Assembly: GCA_020635135.1 (NCBI GenBank)
Contig: JACKAJ010000015.1
Span: 992,001 to 1,056,000 of the forward strand
Origin: Halobacteriovoraceae bacterium
GTDB lineage: Bacteria > Bdellovibrionota > Bacteriovoracia > Bacteriovoracales > Bacteriovoracaceae
Direction: 5' to 3'
DNA: 64,000 nt
The notes beneath the pieces are model-generated. The model was not told where the DNA came from, made no database searches, and was given only the letters and a program-made list of their open reading frames with translations. Below, one piece after another: positions 31,634-39,804 of this stretch. The stretch's first letter is position 1. Each line of letters begins with the position of its first letter. The position numbers and the translations under genes were made by a program.

Positions 31634-34524
31634 CTCTCACCTAGCCTTTCGTAATCAAAAAATTTCATATCTTCAAACATATTGTAATGAATCCCAATTT
31701 CTTTAGAGTCGAAATTTGTGAGGATAACATTCTTTTTGATAGATGCTCGTGCCTGTGCCATGAATTGATTCGTTTTAGCTTGTAATGGCCCAGATATCTG
31801 GTTCATAGAAGAGCGAAAACTTTTCACGTATTCAGGACTTTTTCCAGGAGGAACAAAGTTATTAATTTCATCAATTATATTTTTATAAGCCAACAATAGA
31901 TATTCAAAAGACTTGTATATACCGTAACCCGACCCAACATTTTGTATTTTCAAAGCATCATTGGTAATTTCCTCTAACGTCTTTAACTTTCTTTGTAACG
32001 AATTGTTAAATGTTTTCTCAGGAAAGCTTAGCTTCATTCGTTCTAATCTATTATATTTAGCTTTTAATGATGGAACTTGGAAATAGGCATAAGCATCGAG
32101 ACCATTGACTGATATCGATTTTTTTTGTTTTGATGAAAGGTCATAAAATTTAAAAACATATTTTTTCCAAAAATTAGCTTTTGAAAACATCGCTTTAGTC
32201 TCATAAAACCGATAGAGCTCAAACGAAAATTCAAGAAGTTCGGGAGCAAGCTCATTGTTTCCTTGGACTCTTTGGACATACTGATCGAGACCATTAAAAT
32301 CTTTCGCATTTAGGTAAAATCTTAATACCTCTAAATCAAGGGCATAGAGCGAAGAACTTGGTATCGAACATGGCTTGACAAGATTTCGTAGCTCTGAAAC
32401 TTTTCGTAAATTATTGGCAGCAATATAAGTATAAATTGCATTATCAAAAAATTTTTTCTTCATATCGGTTTTCGATTTACAAATTTTACCGAGACCGCGA
32501 TGTGAAAGATCCGCCGAAGCTGCAAATTGCATTCGATCAAATAAGTATTTCGTAATTGTCAGGAATGTATTTCTATAATTATAAAAGTCTTGCACGTCCA
32601 TCAAACTAAGGGCCTTCACCCCCCAACCATATGTTTCTTGTAGTTTATGGGCTTTAAAATAGATAATCATTAAGTTATAGGCTGCGTTCGATCGAGCCTT
32701 TTTACTCGTTCTTGGATTAGAGTATATTTTCAGATAACCTTCAGCTGCTGAACTATAATCACCTTTACTAAGAAACCCTTCCACCTTTTTAGCTTCAATT
32801 TTTTGATAGATATCTGTAAGGTCATTTTTAGCTTTCTTAGAAATCGAATATTTTCCTTCTGAGATTTCACTCATCAACAGAGCAAGCTGTCCGGAATCTT
32901 TTTGTTTATTATAAATTTCAATCAAAGAATTGATCATCTTTTCTTGACTTGGTGAATCTTTTGGAAAATTCTCTGCGTATCGATTTAATAGCTTCTTCAT
33001 TTCAACAGGATTTTTTCGATCAAATTCATACTTATAGAGTCTTTTATAAATTTCCTGGGATTTTTTGGATCTAGGATCATATGAAAGGTAAGAGTTATAA
33101 ACTTTGTAGTAATACTGCTCTCTTTTAGGAAATTTCGACTTGGGAACACCAATTGCTGCAAGCATTCCTTCCATGGAAAGTTTGATAATTTTTTTATCTT
33201 TTTTCTCTAAGGCATTCTGATAAGCTTTTTCATAGTTATCAATAGCTTTTTCGTAATCATCTGCTTGATAGTAAGTTTCAGCCATATAAAAATAGCTATC
33301 ATCTTTGGAGGAAGGCTCAAGGGCCTTCAAGAGTGTTAAATAACTAACAACTTGGCGAACCTTTAACTGACGAACTTCTCTAGACTTTTTATAAGTTGGG
33401 TTCGCTATTTGTTTTTGTAATTTTCCTATCTGTTTTTTAACTTGATACTTATATATTTCAAACTGATCTTTTTCGAGTTCATAGTTTTTTGTAATTTTAT
33501 AAAGAGCTATACAATCTTTTAGGTGATAACTCGTTTTTTCATATTTATCAAAAAGCTCAATTCGGCTTAAATATATTTTAATTTTATTTTTATAACTTTC
33601 GCTTAATTTCAAGGCTTCTGTAAGGACGGTTAAAGCTTGTGCATACTTACCCGATTGTTTTAAAAAAGCAGCAAGTGTGATCAATTCTAATGAATAATCT
33701 TTATTATACTTCTTGTAGTGCTCGACTCCTTCTTTTGTTCGACCTGATTCCGCATAAAAAAGTCCAATATCTCTTTGAACTTCATTACTCATATCAATGT
33801 ATTCAGATCTTTTACTCAGGTCTTCAACTTTTATCATGAGTTTTATAGCTCTATCGTAATTACGGACTCTAAAATATGACCACGCAAGATTAAAAGCATC
33901 TTTTGTCCACCATCGATCTTTTGTTTCTTTTAAGTTTTTCTCGTAATAATTAATCGCTTTTTTGTATTCTTTTTTATTATAGTAGATTTCAGCAAGAGCA
34001 TTTTGAGCTCTCACTCTTGCTCGACTATCTGATTTAGACATTTTTTCTGCTTTATGGAGATATTCGAGTGATTTATTGGTTGAACCAAACTCTTTCTCAT
34101 TAAAGCCTAATATGTAATAGACATCTGCAGATCTCTCATAGCGTGGAAATTTTTTTATTAAAGTTAATGCTTCTTTTTTAGCTCCCTGAAAGTACGAGTA
34201 TGAGGTTTTAAAGTATGCATTCTTTTTTGTTTTTTTTCTTTTCTCAGGAGGAATTGACAAATATTTTTCATTTTCCTCTTCTTTAATAAGTCTTCCTTTT
34301 TCGAGATAGAGCTCTGACTTCCTAAAGAGTACACTCGGATTCTGCCCTTTATACTGTCTTGAAAGTCGATTTACTTCATGAATTTCTTCATCAATGATAG
34401 AAAGAACTTCTTTTCTTCGAGCTTCTGCACCCTGCCCCCAAACGGTCATAGAAAACGATAGGAAGAATAATAAAGTAATTAATTGGAAGCCCATGTCTTT
34501 TGTTGCAACTTTTGCTAACTTCAT
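31630..34524 (-). CDS. large periplasmic TPR protein (GltD-like)
   Basis: 964 residues. N-terminal signal segment (GFQLITLLFFLSFSMTVWGQ, cleavage about residue 30). Nearly the whole mature protein is TPR-type helical repeats, clear examples being RSADVYYILGFNEKEFGSTN, AQNALAEIYYNKKEYKKAIN, AFNLAWSYFRVRNYDRAIKL and DSYFYMAETYYQADDYEKAI; very Lys/Tyr rich. Suggests an extended solenoid of a size able to span the periplasm. Ends in a four-base overlap with the TPR lipoprotein gene and begins next to the GltC-like gene stop. By position and architecture it corresponds to the big TPR protein of the Myxococcus G1 gliding cluster; sequence-level orthology is not proven. Confidence 0.85.
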   Translation of the reverse strand: MKLAKVATKDMGFQLITLLFFLSFSMTVWGQGAEARRKEVLSIIDEEIHEVNRLSRQYKGQNPSVLFRKSELYLEKGRLIKEEENEKYLSIPPEKRKKTKKNAYFKTSYSYFQGAKKEALTLIKKFPRYERSADVYYILGFNEKEFGSTNKSLEYLHKAEKMSKSDSRARVRAQNALAEIYYNKKEYKKAINYYEKNLKETKDRWWTKDAFNLAWSYFRVRNYDRAIKLMIKVEDLSKRSEYIDMSNEVQRDIGLFYAESGRTKEGVEHYKKYNKDYSLELITLAAFLKQSGKYAQALTVLTEALKLSESYKNKIKIYLSRIELFDKYEKTSYHLKDCIALYKITKNYELEKDQFEIYKYQVKKQIGKLQKQIANPTYKKSREVRQLKVRQVVSYLTLLKALEPSSKDDSYFYMAETYYQADDYEKAIDNYEKAYQNALEKKDKKIIKLSMEGMLAAIGVPKSKFPKREQYYYKVYNSYLSYDPRSKKSQEIYKRLYKYEFDRKNPVEMKKLLNRYAENFPKDSPSQEKMINSLIEIYNKQKDSGQLALLMSEISEGKYSISKKAKNDLTDIYQKIEAKKVEGFLSKGDYSSAAEGYLKIYSNPRTSKKARSNAAYNLMIIYFKAHKLQETYGWGVKALSLMDVQDFYNYRNTFLTITKYLFDRMQFAASADLSHRGLGKICKSKTDMKKKFFDNAIYTYIAANNLRKVSELRNLVKPCSIPSSSLYALDLEVLRFYLNAKDFNGLDQYVQRVQGNNELAPELLEFSFELYRFYETKAMFSKANFWKKYVFKFYDLSSKQKKSISVNGLDAYAYFQVPSLKAKYNRLERMKLSFPEKTFNNSLQRKLKTLEEITNDALKIQNVGSGYGIYKSFEYLLLAYKNIIDEINNFVPPGKSPEYVKSFRSSMNQISGPLQAKTNQFMAQARASIKKNVILTNFDSKEIGIHYNMFEDMKFFDYERLGER

Positions 34525-35886
34525 CTAATTACACTCCGTAGGAAGGGTAAAAACATAGTCACCCAATTCATCTGCCCAAAACTCACCAATGAAGTCCCAA
34601 AAGTATTGTTTACTTGTCCTATTTAGATAACTAACATCGCCTCGTTTTCCTTCAAAACTTCTTCCGGCATAAAGTGCTTCTTTCTTTCTTCCTAAAACTT
34701 CAAGCTTCATATAACTCATCGCTTGAAAAGCTTTTCTCAAGTCATATGCATATTTTTTGAGCTTATTTCTTACAATAACTCCGATGACAGTTTTTTGAGT
34801 AGTAATAAACTCATTAAGATTGAGAAGTAGTGATCTTTTTATAGCTCCTCCATTAATTGAATAAACTTTTTTCTTTTCTAGTTCTGCGGCTTCGATATTT
34901 TCAATAAATGATTTCACGTTGGGAGATTTATAAATACCTTGAAGTTCATAGACCATACTTTTATCTGGAAAATCTTTGTAACTTAAGAGCATATTATAGT
35001 AATAAATTCTACTCTTAGTGTACTTATTGAGTGTAATTTCCAGCGATTCAGCTAATTTTTCATACTTCTTATAAAATTCATCGACAACATAGCTTACATC
35101 TCGATAAAGACACATTCTTAAAAAAGTCATGGCTCGAAGGACGTAAATTTCTGGATTTGTGTTATATCGCAAAAGTGGAGCATTATAGGTAACCAATTTT
35201 CCTAACGTTCTATTGAAATCTTTTTTGTAAAAACTGGCCCAGGCTTCTTCCAAAAGAATACTTGGCCACACGATAGAAGCTTTATCAAGATCTTGGTAGA
35301 GTGATTCTGCTTCATTAAGATTTCTCATGGCATAATGCGAACGAGCTTTTCCTGCCAAACATAGATCCCTATTTATTTTTAATTGTTTATAAGTGACTTC
35401 ATCATCAATATAGTTGTTCATCTCTCTAGTACCGGAGTCTATACATGTACTATAATTGTTAAACGAACTAGAATAATTTTTATTCAAATATTCAATAACC
35501 GCTACAAAGTTGAGTCCCATGCTAAAAAAAATGCTATTCGCAGAAATTTTGTTAAATTCGTCTTTCGCTTGAGAATACTGACCTTTAGAAAATAGTTTTT
35601 TACCTGATAAATAATGAAAAACTGAACCTCGACTAGATTGTAATAATCGGAGATCTAAACCTTCAAAGTTTTTAGCTCCAGCCCGGATTACAAGCTTTTC
35701 AAGTTCTGTATTAATGGCGCCAGTGTCACCTTTAGCAAAATAAATATACTCTTTTACCCAGGGTACCACCGCATAACGAAACCCCATTTTATAAGCAAAA
35801 TTAATATTTTTTTTATAGAGATCTAACTTACTTACAGCCCAGGAGTTACCAATAAAAATCACAAATAATATATAAAATTTGAACAT
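34525..35886 (-). CDS. periplasmic repeat protein (GltC-like)
   Basis: 453 residues. Signal peptide MFKFYILFVIFIGNSWA. Helical TPR-like repeats through the middle (LLEEAWASFYKKDFNRTLGK, NAPLLRYNTNPEIYVLRAMT) and a distinctive C-terminal motif WDFIGEFWADELGDYVF followed by a final Cys. That combination, repeated W-x-x-x-E-x-W/F-x-D-E-L-G-x-Y, is what I associate with GltC-type gliding proteins. Located between the outer-membrane barrel gene and the large TPR gene, directly abutting the latter. Likely periplasmic scaffold connecting motor and barrel. Confidence 0.82.
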   Translation of the reverse strand: MFKFYILFVIFIGNSWAVSKLDLYKKNINFAYKMGFRYAVVPWVKEYIYFAKGDTGAINTELEKLVIRAGAKNFEGLDLRLLQSSRGSVFHYLSGKKLFSKGQYSQAKDEFNKISANSIFFSMGLNFVAVIEYLNKNYSSSFNNYSTCIDSGTREMNNYIDDEVTYKQLKINRDLCLAGKARSHYAMRNLNEAESLYQDLDKASIVWPSILLEEAWASFYKKDFNRTLGKLVTYNAPLLRYNTNPEIYVLRAMTFLRMCLYRDVSYVVDEFYKKYEKLAESLEITLNKYTKSRIYYYNMLLSYKDFPDKSMVYELQGIYKSPNVKSFIENIEAAELEKKKVYSINGGAIKRSLLLNLNEFITTQKTVIGVIVRNKLKKYAYDLRKAFQAMSYMKLEVLGRKKEALYAGRSFEGKRGDVSYLNRTSKQYFWDFIGEFWADELGDYVFTLPTECN

Positions 35887-35907
35887 CCTTGTCCCTTCTT
35901 ACTTTTC

Positions 35908-36627
35908 TTAAAACATCATATTTAAGCCAACATTAATGTTATAGTTATGAAAAGTTGTACTTTCTCCGTATGCATTTGTACCTGTTTGATCTCTAAATCG
36001 ATCTGCTGAATAATGAAATCCCATAAATTCAAAGCGTACACTCCACATTTTCGAGAGGTACCAATAAAACCCAGTCGACCACGTGATCGCCATAACACTT
36101 TCTGTTGTAAGTGAATCATTTCCTATTGCACAGACGTTACTAAACGAACAGCGATTATCTTCGGTCTGAGCAGAGGCGAGCCCAAGAGATAAAAACCAAT
36201 CAAGATAATAGATGAGATTAAATGTATTAAATTTTCCATAGAAAGGTGCCCAAACCATACTCGCTGCCGTATAGCCAGTGATCGATCGTGAAAATGGAAC
36301 TGCGCCTTGTTCTTTAATTCCTTCATTTATCGTATTTTCGCTAGAACTTCCAAGTCCAATCGCTAGTTCAATTCCCCACTCTTCAGCAAAAAAATACGCA
36401 GCTTTAATTCCCCCGCCGTAAGTATCAACAAACTTATCCGAGGTGTTCATTGTTCCAAAAAGAGAAAGATTAAACTTTCCATCTTTTCGATATTTCCTAT
36501 TTTGTAAAACATATATTTCTTTATCATCATCTAGCCACTCAAAATCATAGACTGATTTTTCAGATGAAAAAGTGTAGCTACTTGTTAAGTACACTAAACT
36601 AAGTGTAAGAAGATACAAATACTTCAT
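35908..36627 (-). CDS. outer-membrane beta-barrel protein (GltA/GltB-like)
   Basis: 239 residues. Signal peptide MKYLYLLTLSLVYLTSSYTFS. Alternating amphipathic strands follow (KFNLSLFGTMNTSDKF, GGGIKAAYFFAEEWGIELAI, NLIYYLDWFLSLGLAS, MWSVRFEFMGFHYS) and the protein ends in NINVGLNMMF, the C-terminal Phe signature used by the barrel-assembly machinery. Two Cys (NRCSF, NVCAI) may form a loop disulfide. Matches the small outer-membrane barrel type found with myxobacterial gliding genes. First gene of the cluster after the promoter at 36691-36718. Confidence 0.87.
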   Translation of the reverse strand: MKYLYLLTLSLVYLTSSYTFSSEKSVYDFEWLDDDKEIYVLQNRKYRKDGKFNLSLFGTMNTSDKFVDTYGGGIKAAYFFAEEWGIELAIGLGSSSENTINEGIKEQGAVPFSRSITGYTAASMVWAPFYGKFNTFNLIYYLDWFLSLGLASAQTEDNRCSFSNVCAIGNDSLTTESVMAITWSTGFYWYLSKMWSVRFEFMGFHYSADRFRDQTGTNAYGESTTFHNYNINVGLNMMF

Positions 36628-36690
36628 AAAACTACCATTTCCTTAAAAATACTTAAAAAGCATAAATTTTTAATAACTTATCTTGAAATT

Positions 36691-36718
36691 ATTTTAACAC
36701 AGGAATAATGGCTTTCAA
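36691..36718 (-). promoter_or_regulatory. promoter of the Agl/Glt-like cluster
   Basis: Minus-strand TTGAAA (36713-36718), 16 bases, TAAAAT (36691-36696), about 65 bases before the barrel-protein ATG. The -35 overlaps the stop of the AddA-like gene, so the cluster has its own start despite following it closely. Confidence 0.6.
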
Positions 36719-39700
36719 CTATAGCAAAGAGATTGATAGGAACAATCCCGACAGTGTTTCTCTACTTTTTTATCATAAGAATAAAATTGAAAAAATATTT
36801 CTTGAATATAAGATTCAAGAATTTCCATAGAAGCCCAGCTATACTCCATTATCTCTTGGCAATCGACGTAAAGATTTTTAGTTTTAATTTCTCGGATATT
36901 TTCCAAACCATAAACTTGAACAATTCCATAAGCATAAGCCGCAAGTTGAGCTTTATATATTACTGCAGTTGATTCATCAACTATACCTGTTTTAAAATCC
37001 CAAATTTCAAGTTCACTCGAATCTTTGCTCAACAAAACTAAATCGGGAGTTCCTGTCATCATATAGTGATTTAATGAAAATTTTATTTCTTTTTCAGATA
37101 TTAATTCGAATTTATCGAATTTATTTTTTAATGAATCTTCAACCCAATTCAAGATATCACTAAATTTTGTACGCTCGTTAGTACTTATTTCATTTTTTAA
37201 ATATTTATGGATTACAAAATGAACTTCACTACCTCTCTGAGCATATGAAACTCCTTTTGGTTTATCTATAAATGCATCTGTTCTTGCCGGTGCAGGGACT
37301 AAATGATTAATAAGTTCACATTGTTTTTCATCAATTTGTAGAATTTCTTCATAATAAAATTTTCTTGGACAAAGTGAAAGTTTCGCAAACCTTGTTACAG
37401 AAAGTTCTGGTAAAAAACCAAGGACACTCTTGTGTGACTTTTGTGAAGCATATGAAAAATCAAACACTTGATAGGCGGGTCTTAGAGATTGATTTTCTTC
37501 GAAGGATTCAGAAGTTATAACGACATCGTGTTGTTCTACCTCATCAATATTTTCACCAAGGAGTAATTCTGCCCAACTCCGCTTTTCCATTGTTTTCGTT
37601 CCAGATCTAGAAACGACGTAGTTCAAGTCTTTTTCTGCACGAGTACAGCAGACATAAAAAAGTCTGCGCGATTCAAACTCGGAATTTTCTCTAGCGATTT
37701 CTCTTTCCAAAAAATATTGTGGTGTTTTTTCCTTCTTATTATCTCTTCTTAGATATGAAAAACTTGCTCTTTCTTTACCGACACTCAAACTATCAACACC
37801 TCCTCTTGCATTGGCCATGACTCCTCCAATAAAGACACATTCAAACTCAAGTCCCTTAGAGGCGTGAGCTGTCATAATTTCAATCTTCCCGACATGACCA
37901 TTTTTCATAAACTCAAAACTCAAGCGGTCTTCTTTCATTTTAGCCAATGAATTAGAAATGGCATAAGCATTGTCATTGTAAATACGGCATAGTTTAGAAA
38001 TTTTTTCTAAATTTTCTCGGTATTGTGATAAATTGAGTCGGCTGACAACTAAGAAATTAATAAAACTTAAGTAAACCCCATAAACAGGTATTTTATTTTC
38101 AAAATCGAGTATATTTTGCTCGAGTTCATTTTTATCTAGATCAATATAGTGAAAAAATCCCTCAATATAGAATTGAGCTAGTTTGAGATCATCTCCACTC
38201 TTCTTAGTTTTCTTTATATATTTCAGCAGAAAGGAAAAAATTGAAAGGATGGGATCTTCTGCACCTTGAACCTTAACAAGAGCCTCTAAGCCTAATTGAG
38301 AATTCATAATTTTCTTTACTAAATATTTAGAGGGAGCAAGGTATTTATAAAGAACTGCAATTGTTTTAAAATTCTTAATTTTATTTTGAATTTCTTTGAA
38401 GATAATATCTGCTTCCAACTTCAGCCATTGCTCTTTGCTTAAATCTTGATTGAGATTAACATTGAACTCGTGAACCCCCCCGACCTCTTCTCGCATAGCT
38501 GTTTGTCTAAAAAAATGGGGGAGTTTTTTCGAAAAGAAAATATTATTAAACTCTACGACCGATTTATCAGAGCGATAGTTTGAATGAAGCTCCAAACAAT
38601 TCTTAACTTTTGCTTCAGTTTGAGAAAAAACACTAACTTCTCCACCTCGAAAACCATAAATGGCTTGTTTTATATCACCTACTGCGAATAAGTGATCAAA
38701 ATTTCCACCTATAATTTTTTTTATAATTTCATATTGAGTCACAGAAACATCTTGATACTCGTCAATTATCAGCTTATTGAATTTTGTGATTTCCTGGTCA
38801 GGAATTTTCAAACTAAGATACTCGAGATCTGTATAACTAATATTAAGATCCTTAAAATAGTTTTCTGATACAAAATCAAATACTTGTTTTATGCTTTGAT
38901 AAGTTTTAACAATCGTATCTTCAAAATGCTCCTCATAGGATTCGACACATTCCATAAATTTTTTAAGAAATATTTTAAAATCTTTAATCTTAGAATAAGC
39001 ATGTTCAACTTCTTCAGAAATACCCTCTTTAGGTGTGGGTGGCATTCTCTTTATTTCACTATAATATTGGTATAGCTCTTCAAGTTTCTGCTGAATATTT
39101 TTATGAGATTCTTTTATCGAATGCGTTTTTTTATAAACATCAAACCACTTACCCTTCTTGCTAGGCTGACATTGTGGGATTTGAAAACTTTTGAGGTGCC
39201 AAAAATCTTCATAGTACTCAGATGTTTTTGATAATTCTATAGAACTTTGTTCCCATTGGAGACGCAAGTGCGCGTCGAGAAAAACTTTGCTAATAGCATT
39301 AGCAATATCTTTTTTAAGCTTTATAAGCTCAATATCATTTTGATTTATTTCTAAATACTCATCAATAAGCTTTTCAATTTTTCTTTTTATAACAAAGTCA
39401 TCTTCCACTTTCAGATTCTCTAGAGAATAATCACCACCCGTATCACGAATAATTCTTAAGCATAGAGAATGAATAGTGCCAACAAATATCTTATTGAGAT
39501 TTTCAAGAACGATATTCCATTTTTCGTCTTTGCTAGAAAGATCTATTATTTTTCTTTTAACCCTTTCTTGTAATTCAGAAGCTGATTTTCTAGTAAAAGT
39601 AACGACAGCGACACTTCTTAAGAAGTCTTGGCATTGATTTTTAACAAAAAGTTTATCTCCGTGTAAGTCAATTTTTTTGAGTAAGTTTTCCTCAAGATAA

Positions 39701-39804
39701 TGGACGAGATGTTCAATGATGACATATGTTTTTCCTGCTCCTGCACCAGCTCTTAATACTGTTCCTCCATGAGCCTGGACAGCCAATGCCTGTTCGCTAT
39801 TCAT
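36715..39804 (-). CDS. AddA-like UvrD-family helicase-nuclease with Fe-S cysteine set
   Basis: 1029 residues from the ATG at 39804, which has AAGGAG six bases upstream. Superfamily 1A helicase: Walker A RAGAGAGKT (~18-26), VVTFTRKSASEL, Walker B LIIDEYQDVSVTQ, GDIKQAIYGFRGG, LHSNYRS, TAHASKGLEFECVFIGG and FYVCCTRAEKDL. The C-terminal PD-(D/E)XK nuclease has GSEVHFVIHKYL, GTPDLVLL, EIWDFKTG and QLAAYAYG. It is bracketed by one upstream Cys (LSLCPRKFYYEE) and a final C-x2-C-x5-C (HCRDCSYQSLC), the Fe-S cluster arrangement known from AddB and Cas4 rather than from standard AddA. Role: double-strand-break end resection. Overlaps the AddB-like gene by eight bases. Confidence 0.92.
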   Translation of the reverse strand: MNSEQALAVQAHGGTVLRAGAGAGKTYVIIEHLVHYLEENLLKKIDLHGDKLFVKNQCQDFLRSVAVVTFTRKSASELQERVKRKIIDLSSKDEKWNIVLENLNKIFVGTIHSLCLRIIRDTGGDYSLENLKVEDDFVIKRKIEKLIDEYLEINQNDIELIKLKKDIANAISKVFLDAHLRLQWEQSSIELSKTSEYYEDFWHLKSFQIPQCQPSKKGKWFDVYKKTHSIKESHKNIQQKLEELYQYYSEIKRMPPTPKEGISEEVEHAYSKIKDFKIFLKKFMECVESYEEHFEDTIVKTYQSIKQVFDFVSENYFKDLNISYTDLEYLSLKIPDQEITKFNKLIIDEYQDVSVTQYEIIKKIIGGNFDHLFAVGDIKQAIYGFRGGEVSVFSQTEAKVKNCLELHSNYRSDKSVVEFNNIFFSKKLPHFFRQTAMREEVGGVHEFNVNLNQDLSKEQWLKLEADIIFKEIQNKIKNFKTIAVLYKYLAPSKYLVKKIMNSQLGLEALVKVQGAEDPILSIFSFLLKYIKKTKKSGDDLKLAQFYIEGFFHYIDLDKNELEQNILDFENKIPVYGVYLSFINFLVVSRLNLSQYRENLEKISKLCRIYNDNAYAISNSLAKMKEDRLSFEFMKNGHVGKIEIMTAHASKGLEFECVFIGGVMANARGGVDSLSVGKERASFSYLRRDNKKEKTPQYFLEREIARENSEFESRRLFYVCCTRAEKDLNYVVSRSGTKTMEKRSWAELLLGENIDEVEQHDVVITSESFEENQSLRPAYQVFDFSYASQKSHKSVLGFLPELSVTRFAKLSLCPRKFYYEEILQIDEKQCELINHLVPAPARTDAFIDKPKGVSYAQRGSEVHFVIHKYLKNEISTNERTKFSDILNWVEDSLKNKFDKFELISEKEIKFSLNHYMMTGTPDLVLLSKDSSELEIWDFKTGIVDESTAVIYKAQLAAYAYGIVQVYGLENIREIKTKNLYVDCQEIMEYSWASMEILESYIQEIFFQFYSYDKKVEKHCRDCSYQSLCYS

